A program made the translations under genes and the position numbers. From NCBI GenBank assembly GCA_016212665.1, contig JACREZ010000037.1, positions 1 through 64,000 of the forward strand: 64,000 nt of DNA, in the 5' to 3' direction. Under the pieces are notes generated by a model that saw only the letters and a list, made by a program, of their open reading frames with translations, was not told the origin of the DNA and did not search any database. Below are positions 27,203-33,870 of the stretch, piece by piece. Each line of letters begins with the position of its first letter. The stretch's first letter is position 1. The DNA is from Ignavibacteriota bacterium (GTDB lineage Bacteria; Bacteroidota; Ignavibacteria; UBA10030; SZUA-254).

Positions 27203-27433
27203 ATGAGTGCAACTACATTAACACAAGCCCCCGTCGGACAATTTTGCAGAATCTACGACATCCAATCCACGCCGGAAATTTGTCATCGCCTGCGCGAACT
27301 TGGTTTCTACGAAAACGCAATCATCCGATGCACGATTAACCACGATAGCCATCTCGTCTGCGAAGTGTGCAACACTCGCATCGGGTTGAATGAACAAATC
27401 GCAAAGGAAATTCTCGTCGTTCCTTTCGGTTAA
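27203..27433 (+). CDS. feoA: FeoA ferrous iron transport accessory protein
   Basis: The protein is 76 residues from ATG 27203 (MSATTLTQAPVGQF); an upstream in-frame ATG at 27125 is inside the regulator gene. SH3-like FeoA motifs are IYDIQSTPEICHRLRELGFYENAII and a C-terminal ILVVPFG. It carries three extra cysteines (CTIN, CEVC). It supports FeoB in ferrous uptake. Confidence 0.87.
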   Translation: MSATTLTQAPVGQFCRIYDIQSTPEICHRLRELGFYENAIIRCTINHDSHLVCEVCNTRIGLNEQIAKEILVVPFG

Positions 27434-27454
27434 TTCCGTTCAGGATTCTGAACC

Positions 27455-29581
27455 ATGTCACTCACTGCTCAACAAGTTGAGTCAACTCAGTACATCGCTC
27501 TCCGCAACATCGCCATCATCGGCAATCCGAATGCAGGCAAGACAACGCTCTTCAATGCACTCACCGGCTTGCGACAAAAAGTCGCGAACTATCCCGGCGT
27601 AACAGTCGAAAAAAAGTCAGGCACGCTTTCTCTCCCCGATGAAACCGAAGCCGTTCTGCTTGACCTTCCCGGGACGTACAGTCTCACTGCAAATTCTCCC
27701 GATGAAAAAATTGCCACTGATGTTCTCCTTCAAAAAATTGAAGGTATCGTTTCTCCCTCGCTTATCATTTGTGTAGTAGATGCAAGCAACGTCGAACGAA
27801 ATCTCTACCTTGTTACTCAGATTATTGACTACGGTTTCCCAATCGTCATCGCGTTGAATATGATGGATGTTGCCGAAAAACAGGGAATTTCAATTGATGT
27901 GAACAAACTTTCGAGCGCACTCGGCGTTCCCGTCATTCCGACCGTCGCAAGCAAAGGCATCGGCTTGAATGAATTGAAAAATGTCGTCATTAGGAAAATT
28001 GAAGTCTCGCTAAAAGTTCGGCAATGGAAACTTCCTCAAGTCGTTCGGGAAGAATGTGATGAACTCAAAGAGTTGCTTCAACAGAAACACCATTTTCATG
28101 ACGCGCTTGCATTTCATGAAGCGATTACGCTCCTCACTTCACCCGAAGCATTGCATGAACATGAAGACCGGTTCGACCCGGAAATCATTGAGCATGTAAA
28201 AGGCGATTACAAAAAACTCGGAGGACTTGGATTTGATACGCAGTTAGTGTTTGTCGAGTCGCGGTACGAGTTGATTCAACGAATCTGCAACGAAGCGGTC
28301 AAGAGAAATGCGCAAACTCCACAACGACTCAGCGATAAGATTGATAAAATTCTCACACACAATGTTTGGGGATTTTTGTTCTTTCTTCTTGTGATGCTGC
28401 TGATGTTCCAGACAATTTTCTCGTGGGCAAGTTATCCGATGGATTGGATTTCGAGCGGAGTTGATGGAATTGGAGCGATGATTACCAACATCATTCCACC
28501 CGGAGATTTACAGGATTTACTTGTGAACGGCGCGGTTGCAGGTGTTGGCGCAGTTGTAACGTTTCTTCCGCAAATTGCACTGCTCTTTCTCTTCATCGGA
28601 TTTCTTGAAGACACGGGGTACATGGCACGCGCCGCATTCGTTATGGATAGAATGATGGGCAAAGTTGGACTGCATGGGAAATCATTCATTCCGTTACTCA
28701 GTTCGTTTGCGTGTGCGATTCCGGGAATCATGGCGACGCGAACAATCGAAAACAAGAATGATAGACTTGCAACCATGCTCGTCGCTCCACTCATGAGTTG
28801 TAGCGCACGGCTTCCTGTCTATACGTTGTTGATCGCCGCGTTCATCCCAAAACAAACGGTACTCGGAATATTTTCGCTCCCGGGTTTGACGCTTGTTTCA
28901 ATGTATCTCCTCGGAGTAGTGATGGCACTTTCAGTTGCTTGGTTGTTCAAGAAAACGTTGTTAAAAGGAAAGTCCTCTCCGTTCATCATGGAGTTGCCAC
29001 CGTACAAAGTTCCATCACTGAAAAATATTTTGATTCAAATGTGGGAACGAGCGTGGCACTTTCTCCAACGAGCCGGAACAATTATTCTCGGCGTGTCTAT
29101 CATTTTGTGGTTTCTTGCAACGTATCCAAAAACTGAATATGGAACTCCGACAGAACGGCTCGAAAAAAGTTTTGCAGGTCAAGCCGGACATTTGATTGAG
29201 CCGCTCATCAAACCGCTTGGCTTTGATTGGAAAATCGGAGTTGGAATTGTTACCTCGCTGTTACAACGTGAAGTCTTCGTAAGCACGATGGGAACGCTAT
29301 ACAACGTGAATACATCGGATGATTCGGAAACTGTTTCGCTTCAAACACGAATGCAGAACGATACGAATCCCGAAACAGGTCTGCCGACGTTCACAGCACT
29401 TACTGCGATTTGCGTGATGGTGTATTACGTTCTTGCGATGCAATGTTTCTCAACCATCGCCGTCGTCCGCCGTGAATCAGGCAGTTGGAAATGGGCAACG
29501 CTCCAGTTCGGATACATGACCGCACTCGCTTACGTTGTTACTTTTATAGTTTACAGAATTGGGTTATTAATCAATGGATAA
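27455..29581 (+). CDS. feoB: FeoB ferrous iron transporter
   Basis: This 708-residue protein has an N-terminal G domain with GNPNAGKTTLFN (G1), VANYPGVTVE (G2), LDLPGTYSL (G3) and ALNMMDVAE (G4), a helical GDI-like region, and a membrane domain with two Gate motifs (FLEDTGYMARAAFVMDR; SCSARLPVYTLL) including the conserved Cys near 449. It takes up Fe2+ across the inner membrane. It is third in the fur-feoA-feoB operon. A short-repeat spacer begins at its stop codon. Confidence 0.96.
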   Translation: MSLTAQQVESTQYIALRNIAIIGNPNAGKTTLFNALTGLRQKVANYPGVTVEKKSGTLSLPDETEAVLLDLPGTYSLTANSPDEKIATDVLLQKIEGIVSPSLIICVVDASNVERNLYLVTQIIDYGFPIVIALNMMDVAEKQGISIDVNKLSSALGVPVIPTVASKGIGLNELKNVVIRKIEVSLKVRQWKLPQVVREECDELKELLQQKHHFHDALAFHEAITLLTSPEALHEHEDRFDPEIIEHVKGDYKKLGGLGFDTQLVFVESRYELIQRICNEAVKRNAQTPQRLSDKIDKILTHNVWGFLFFLLVMLLMFQTIFSWASYPMDWISSGVDGIGAMITNIIPPGDLQDLLVNGAVAGVGAVVTFLPQIALLFLFIGFLEDTGYMARAAFVMDRMMGKVGLHGKSFIPLLSSFACAIPGIMATRTIENKNDRLATMLVAPLMSCSARLPVYTLLIAAFIPKQTVLGIFSLPGLTLVSMYLLGVVMALSVAWLFKKTLLKGKSSPFIMELPPYKVPSLKNILIQMWERAWHFLQRAGTIILGVSIILWFLATYPKTEYGTPTERLEKSFAGQAGHLIEPLIKPLGFDWKIGVGIVTSLLQREVFVSTMGTLYNVNTSDDSETVSLQTRMQNDTNPETGLPTFTALTAICVMVYYVLAMQCFSTIAVVRRESGSWKWATLQFGYMTALAYVVTFIVYRIGLLING

Positions 29582-29640
29582 TTGTCAATGGTGAATGGCC
29601 AACGGCCAACGGTCAATTGTCAACTATCGCTCATTGTACA
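29582..29640. repeat. Short-repeat spacer after feoB
   Basis: This is a run of degenerate units such as AATTGTCAATGGTGAATGG, CCAACGGCCAACGG and TCAATTGTCAAC. It uses the same ATTGTCA/ATTGACA vocabulary as the spacers in the polysaccharide cluster. It separates feoB from the Cys-rich peptide gene. Confidence 0.65.
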
Positions 29641-29683
29641 GAACATTTTTTTACTTTTGCATTTTTCATTTTTGAATTGATTT

Positions 29684-29848
29684 ATGGATTGGCAGCAACT
29701 ACTATCGTTACTAATTGTCGGCGTGAGCGCAGTGCTTCTCGTTCGGCATGAACTTCGTCGCCGCAAGCGAGCGAAGTTGAGCGCGTGCGGCCATGATTGC
29801 GGTTGTTCTGTTACAATCAAACAAAAGCAAACGACATTCGAAGTTTAG
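29684..29848 (+). CDS. FeoB-associated Cys-rich membrane peptide
   Basis: This 54-residue protein starts MDWQQLLSLLIVGVSAVLLV (one membrane helix), continues with a very basic RHELRRRKRAKL stretch and then a CGHDCGC cysteine cluster. This matches the FeoB-associated Cys-rich membrane protein group that follows feoB in many genomes. It may help assemble or gate FeoB or hold an iron centre. It lies 102 nt after feoB. Confidence 0.78.
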   Translation: MDWQQLLSLLIVGVSAVLLVRHELRRRKRAKLSACGHDCGCSVTIKQKQTTFEV

Positions 29849-29849
29849 A

Positions 29850-29945
29850 ATAGTGAGTAGTGAATTGTGAATCGTGATTTGTCAACCTGAACATCAATGG
29901 ATGATTAACCATTAACCATTCACTATTCACTATTCACCAATCACC
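29850..29945. repeat. Short-repeat spacer (GTGAATA / ATTCACTA family)
   Basis: GAATAGTGAGTAGTGAATTG and then ATTAACCATTAACC, ATTCACTATTCACTATTCACC form degenerate heptameric units, the second part being the complement of the first type. It follows the Cys-rich peptide gene, before the porin operon. Confidence 0.68.
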
Positions 29946-30076
29946 ATAAATAAAAAAGAGTACTTCACTTCTTGCGCTAACTTGAAGGTGAAGTACTCAA
30001 TCAAAGAGAGTGATGAGCGATGCTGCCCATCAGTCACGGCACCAATATACTGAAGTGTTTGGTGGATTTCAAGCAT
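29930..30076 (-). CDS. Possible 48-residue small protein (uncertain)
   Basis: On the minus strand an open frame begins at ATG 30076, 9 nt after AAGGAG, and encodes MLEIHQTLQYIGAVTDG... ending inside the short-repeat spacer. The same stretch forms a perfect hairpin (29958-29998), so it could instead be a non-coding RNA. I recognise no family. It is divergent from the porin operon. Confidence 0.28.
   Translation of the reverse strand: MLEIHQTLQYIGAVTDGQHRSSLSLIEYFTFKLAQEVKYSFLFMVIGE
29952..29998 (-). terminator. Minus-strand intrinsic-terminator-like hairpin
   Basis: The arms GAGTACTTCAC and GTGAAGTACTC (29958-29968, 29988-29998) form a perfect 11-bp stem, with an extra TTC/GAA inside. On the minus strand the hairpin is followed by a T6 tract (A6 at 29952-29957 on plus). 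No annotated minus-strand gene lies to its right, which implies an unannotated minus-strand transcript. Confidence 0.6.
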
Positions 30077-30141
30077 CAATCATCACTCCTTAATTAACTA
30101 AATCAATAACTAAATCAATAACTAACTTAAGGAGAACAACA

Positions 30142-31251
30142 ATGCGTTCTTTATTATCACTTATTACTATCACGCTGCTGTTGAGTGTTTCAATTTTCAA
30201 CAGCAGACTTTTCTCACAAACCGAAGAAGCCACAACCGTCGGCGGTTATGGCGAGTTACACTACAACGAGCCCGATGGCGACAAAGCCGGACAACTTGAT
30301 TTCCATCGCTTCGTGTTGTATATCGGACATTCCTTCAACGAACAACTTTCGTTCAAGTCCGAACTTGAACTTGAGCATACGAAAGTCGAAGGAACAAAAT
30401 CAGGCAGTGAAATTGCACTTGAGCAGGCATACCTCGATTGGCATTTCAATCAATCCATCGGATTGCGAGCAGGTATTTTGCTTCCACCTGTTGGAATCAT
30501 CAACCAATTTCATGAACCGCCAACATTTCACGGAGTTGAACGACCGAATGTTGACCGCACGATAATTCCTTCAACATGGAGAGAATCGGGTGTGGGAATT
30601 TATGGCTCGGTTGCTGAAGGAATGAACTACCAACTCTATGTCATGGCTGGATTAAAAGCAAGCGGCTTTGATAGCACAAGTGGAATTCGCGGCGGACGCC
30701 AAAGCAGTTTTTACAGTTCACCGATTAATCCAACATTCACAGGAAGAGTTGATTACACTGCCTCAACTGATTTGAAACTCGGCGGTTCTTTCTTTCTTGG
30801 AAATACGACTGAGGCAAACGATTCGTTAGGCGGCGGATTTTTGAGCGTACTTTCTGCCGATGCACAATATTCGTACGATAATCTCGCAGTTCGGGCTGTT
30901 GCTGTGTTGGAAAATCTTGGAGATGCAGAACTTATCAACAAAAAATATAAGAAAGGTGTTGGCGACCAAATGATTGGTTACTATATCGAAGCGGCGTACA
31001 ATGTTCTTCCTCATATGTGCGAAGATACAGAACAAGCGCTGTATGCTTTTGGCAGATATGAAAAGTACAATACACAATCGAAGGTCACGAACATTACTGC
31101 CAATCCTCTGCTCGACCGGAATGAAATCACACTCGGTGTTTCTTACAAACCGACATACAACACTGTCTTCAAATTTGATTATCAGTTCTTCAACAACGCG
31201 GCGGAGAAAAATACAAAGCAGTTAAACCTTGGAATTGGTTACAATTTCTAA
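30142..31251 (+). CDS. Outer-membrane porin-like beta-barrel protein
   Basis: This 369-residue protein has a signal peptide (to NSRLFSQ) and a barrel of alternating strands. GYGELHYNEPDGDKAGQLDFHRFVLYIGH is reminiscent of Porin O/P-type (phosphate-selective porin-like) proteins, and the sequence ends in the aromatic NLGIGYNF typical of outer-membrane barrels. A strong SD (TAAGGAGA) precedes ATG. It heads a four-gene operon with an FMN-binding protein, a membrane protein and ApbE; the substrate is unknown but iron or flavin-linked transport is suggested by context. Confidence 0.75.
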   Translation: MRSLLSLITITLLLSVSIFNSRLFSQTEEATTVGGYGELHYNEPDGDKAGQLDFHRFVLYIGHSFNEQLSFKSELELEHTKVEGTKSGSEIALEQAYLDWHFNQSIGLRAGILLPPVGIINQFHEPPTFHGVERPNVDRTIIPSTWRESGVGIYGSVAEGMNYQLYVMAGLKASGFDSTSGIRGGRQSSFYSSPINPTFTGRVDYTASTDLKLGGSFFLGNTTEANDSLGGGFLSVLSADAQYSYDNLAVRAVAVLENLGDAELINKKYKKGVGDQMIGYYIEAAYNVLPHMCEDTEQALYAFGRYEKYNTQSKVTNITANPLLDRNEITLGVSYKPTYNTVFKFDYQFFNNAAEKNTKQLNLGIGYNF

Positions 31252-31255
31252 GAGA

Positions 31256-31837
31256 ATGTTTTTGCTCTCTGCTCAACACTCACCGCTCCTCGCTCATTGT
31301 ACTTTGTACTTTGTACTTTGTACTTTGTTTTTTCTTGATGCAAGCGCACAACCATTACTGCAATCGAAGGCTACTGAGTCACTGAAAAAGATGTTCGGTG
31401 ATTCAGTCGCCGTTACTTTGTCGAAGGTTGTTCTCGGTGCAGACGAGAAGAAGAAAATTTTTGAGCAAAGCAAGTCGCAGTGGTTATCTGATACGGTGAA
31501 GGTGTATTCTTGTAAGAATAAAAACGAAGTTGTCGGCTTCGGTTTTGTTGATGATGTGAAGGGAAAAGTACAACTCATCACATATCTCGTTTCATTGAAA
31601 CCGAGCGGAGAAGTTGTTGATGTGGACGTTCTTGCGTACCGTGAGGCGTATGGAGGGGAAATCACCTATGAATCGTTCCGGAAACAATTTCGCGGCAAGG
31701 GTTTTAATGATAAACTTCTTTCGGGCAAAGATATCAAGAACATCAGCGGAGCGACGCTGTCCGTCCGGGCTATCACACTTGGGGTGAAAAGAGTTCTTAC
31801 AACGTACGAACTTATCAAAGAACGGTTGGAAAAATAA
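31256..31837 (+). CDS. Exported FMN-binding (covalently flavinylated) protein
   Basis: The protein is 193 residues from ATG 31256, 4 nt after the porin stop. A signal peptide is followed by an FMN-binding domain ending in NISGATLSVRAI; the SGAT motif carries the Thr to which ApbE attaches FMN through a phosphoester, as in NqrC/RnfG. The signal-peptide hydrophobic core (LYFVLCTLFF) is encoded by tandem TTGTACT heptamers. The protein should act in the periplasm as an electron carrier. The gene ends in a 1-nt overlap with the next membrane protein gene. Confidence 0.83.
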   Translation: MFLLSAQHSPLLAHCTLYFVLCTLFFLDASAQPLLQSKATESLKKMFGDSVAVTLSKVVLGADEKKKIFEQSKSQWLSDTVKVYSCKNKNEVVGFGFVDDVKGKVQLITYLVSLKPSGEVVDVDVLAYREAYGGEITYESFRKQFRGKGFNDKLLSGKDIKNISGATLSVRAITLGVKRVLTTYELIKERLEK

Positions 31838-32328
31838 TGACACAGTGGCGATTAAAAGATGCCGACACAACGTTGCGGCTATTTCTTACAGCGTTCTTGC
31901 TTGTACTTACTATCGGTTATTCCATCGGCTTGTTTTTTGTCGAACATAAATCGAGCGGTTCACCCTCCGGTTTGGTGGAAGAATATCGAGGCACGCCGGA
32001 AGGAATTGAATCGGCTGAACTGAAATACGAGAAGAGCGCTGATGAAATGTACATCTTTCTTCACAATCATATTCTTTCGTTATCATTTGTCTTCTTTGCA
32101 CTTGGTGGATTGTTTTATTTCTCTTCGATAAAAGAATCATGGAAAACATTGCTGATGGTTGAACCGCTCATCGCCATCATCACAACGTTCGGGGGAATTT
32201 GGGCGATGCGGTTTGTCTCCGAACATTTCGTCTGGCTCGTCCTTATCTCCGGCACTTCGATGGTCGGTTGTTATTTTGTTATGGTTGGATTGATGCTGAA
32301 AGAATTATGGTTCAGAAAAACGAATTGA
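31837..32328 (+). CDS. Four-TM membrane protein linked to FMN-binding protein
   Basis: This 163-residue protein has four predicted membrane helices: about 14-34, 72-92, 100-120 and 128-150. An acidic loop separates helices 1 and 2, and helix 2 starts with FLHNHILSLSFVFFALGG. The His pair at its membrane edge and others (EHFVW) could bind heme or metal, but this is inference. It sits between the flavoprotein and ApbE genes with overlaps on both sides, so it is probably the membrane electron donor or anchor of a flavin-based redox system. I cannot name the family. Confidence 0.72.
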   Translation: MTQWRLKDADTTLRLFLTAFLLVLTIGYSIGLFFVEHKSSGSPSGLVEEYRGTPEGIESAELKYEKSADEMYIFLHNHILSLSFVFFALGGLFYFSSIKESWKTLLMVEPLIAIITTFGGIWAMRFVSEHFVWLVLISGTSMVGCYFVMVGLMLKELWFRKTN

Positions 32329-33401
32329 TTCATTCGTTCACGCGGAGAAAGTTTCTCCGGCTTTCTTCCCTGTTAACAGTTGGAGCGTCACTAATTCCGT
32401 TGAAGATTTTCTCAAAAGAAATTCTTCAGTTGAAGGAAATCAACCGAGCGGCGTTCACCATGGGAAGCATCGTTACGTTCACAGCATATCACGAAGACGA
32501 ACGACTGTGCAACAATGCAATTGATGAAGCAATCAAGGAGATGAAGACGATTGACAAACTGATGAGTGTGTATGATGTCAATAGTCATTTGTCATTGGTC
32601 AATTGTCATTCGATTAAACAAGAAATTGCTGTTGATTTCAGAATCATCGAGGTACTTGAACACGCGAGGAAATTTCATCAACTCACAGGCGGCGCTTTCG
32701 ATGTAACCATCGAGCCATTGATGGAACTCTATGGTTTCCGTGATGACAAATCTCTCCATCACTTCCCGACCGATAAACAAATCGCCCAAGTTCTCGATGG
32801 AGTGGGTTTCCACAATGTCTCATTCAGTTCAAACTTCGAAAGGACAACCACAAATCCCAAAACTCAAAACTCGAAACACTTGATTAGCAACAGGAAACCG
32901 GAAACCGAAAACAGCAAACTTGGAGTCGTCAACTTACTACACGAAAATACACGTCTTGATTTCGGCGGCATAGCCGTCGGCTACGCGCTCGACCGGGCAG
33001 TGAACATTCTCAAGCGACACGGAATCGAATCTGCGCTTATCAATCATAGCGGAGATATTTTTTCACTTGGTACTCCTCCCTATGAGGATGCATGGGAAGT
33101 CGGAATTGTTGACCCGCAGAACACGGAAGAAATTATGACAACAGTCAAAATAAAAAATCAGGCGCTTTCAACTTCCGGCAACTACCAAAACTTTATCGAA
33201 CTGAATGGTAAACGAATCGGGCATTTGCTTGACCCGCGCACAGGACGAAGTGCTTCATCAATTCTCAGCGGAACTGTAATAGCAAACACTGCGATTGAGG
33301 CTGATGCTTTTTCTACGGGGATGTTTGTGATGGGAAAAAAGGAAGCAACTCAATTTTTGTCACAACAAAAGATGCATTTTATTGTAATAGACTCTGATTA
33401 G
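32307..33401 (+). CDS. apbE: ApbE flavin transferase, Tat-exported
   Basis: The start is ATG 32307 (MVQKNELIHSF), overlapping the previous gene by 22 nt; an in-frame ATG upstream is inside that gene. A Tat signal (FTRRKFLRLSSLLTVGASL) is followed by ApbE motifs: FTMGSIVTF, GGAFDVTIEPL, DFGGIAVGYALDRAV, INHSGDIFSLG, HLLDPRTGRSA and ADAFSTGMFVMG. It attaches FMN covalently to the neighbouring SGAT protein in the periplasm. Two insertions (about residues 92-103 and 181-207) are encoded by degenerate short repeats and probably lie in surface loops. Confidence 0.9.
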   Translation: MVQKNELIHSFTRRKFLRLSSLLTVGASLIPLKIFSKEILQLKEINRAAFTMGSIVTFTAYHEDERLCNNAIDEAIKEMKTIDKLMSVYDVNSHLSLVNCHSIKQEIAVDFRIIEVLEHARKFHQLTGGAFDVTIEPLMELYGFRDDKSLHHFPTDKQIAQVLDGVGFHNVSFSSNFERTTTNPKTQNSKHLISNRKPETENSKLGVVNLLHENTRLDFGGIAVGYALDRAVNILKRHGIESALINHSGDIFSLGTPPYEDAWEVGIVDPQNTEEIMTTVKIKNQALSTSGNYQNFIELNGKRIGHLLDPRTGRSASSILSGTVIANTAIEADAFSTGMFVMGKKEATQFLSQQKMHFIVIDSD

Positions 33402-33496
33402 TGTAAAAAAAAAGTAAAATAATTACAAGACATAAATCTTCAAAATAATTTGAAGTTCCTACCAACCATTTCATGCTTTTAAGAGATGGTCTATTG

Positions 33497-33580
33497 TGCC
33501 CGGAACAGGAGTTGAACCTGCACGACCTTTCAGCCACTAGAACCTGAATCTAGCGCGTCTGCCAATTCCGCCATCCGGGC
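33497..33580 (-). tRNA. tRNA-Leu (CAG)
   Basis: The minus-strand sequence begins GCCCGGATGGCGGAATTGG and ends TTCCGGGC plus discriminator A. A 7-bp acceptor stem, a CTAGA/TCTAG anticodon stem around TTCAGGT (anticodon CAG), a long class II variable arm and GGTTCAACTCC in the T arm identify tRNA-Leu. The 84 nt do not include an encoded CCA. Confidence 0.95.
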
Positions 33581-33708
33581 TTTTCTTGCGCTCCAATATA
33601 AGAATTTCAGTTTCTACTTCCAATGGGTGACTTTAGTCAACCAATCATTAAAAAAATGAATGTATCTTGTCACAGAATATAATTCACAATCTCAACAACA
33701 ACTACCCA

Positions 33709-33843
33709 ATGATGAAATTTTTAAAGTGGGTCGGTGTTGCGGCATTGGTGTCGCTCCCGATTTTCCTGATTGTCAGAAAACTTCGGACGGACGAAGCCGA
33801 TGTTGCAATCGAAGATGATTTCGATATTTACGCGGAAGAATAA
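33709..33843 (+). CDS. Small single-TM membrane protein
   Basis: This 44-residue protein from ATG 33709 has one hydrophobic helix (WVGVAALVSLPIFLIV), basic residues (RKLRTDE) and an acidic C-terminus (DDFDIYAEE). The second Met is an alternative start. It lies alone between tRNA-Leu and the convergent pbp1A gene. The family is not recognised; composition suggests an inner-membrane peptide. Confidence 0.5.
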   Translation: MMKFLKWVGVAALVSLPIFLIVRKLRTDEADVAIEDDFDIYAEE

Positions 33844-33870
33844 TCGTCGGCTGTGTGGAGCCAAACGGTA

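Noticed and set aside
30000-30141. Riboswitch upstream of the porin operon
   Set aside because: Conserved cores of cobalamin, FMN, TPP and SAM riboswitches were looked for by eye and not found; the hairpin terminates in the opposite direction.
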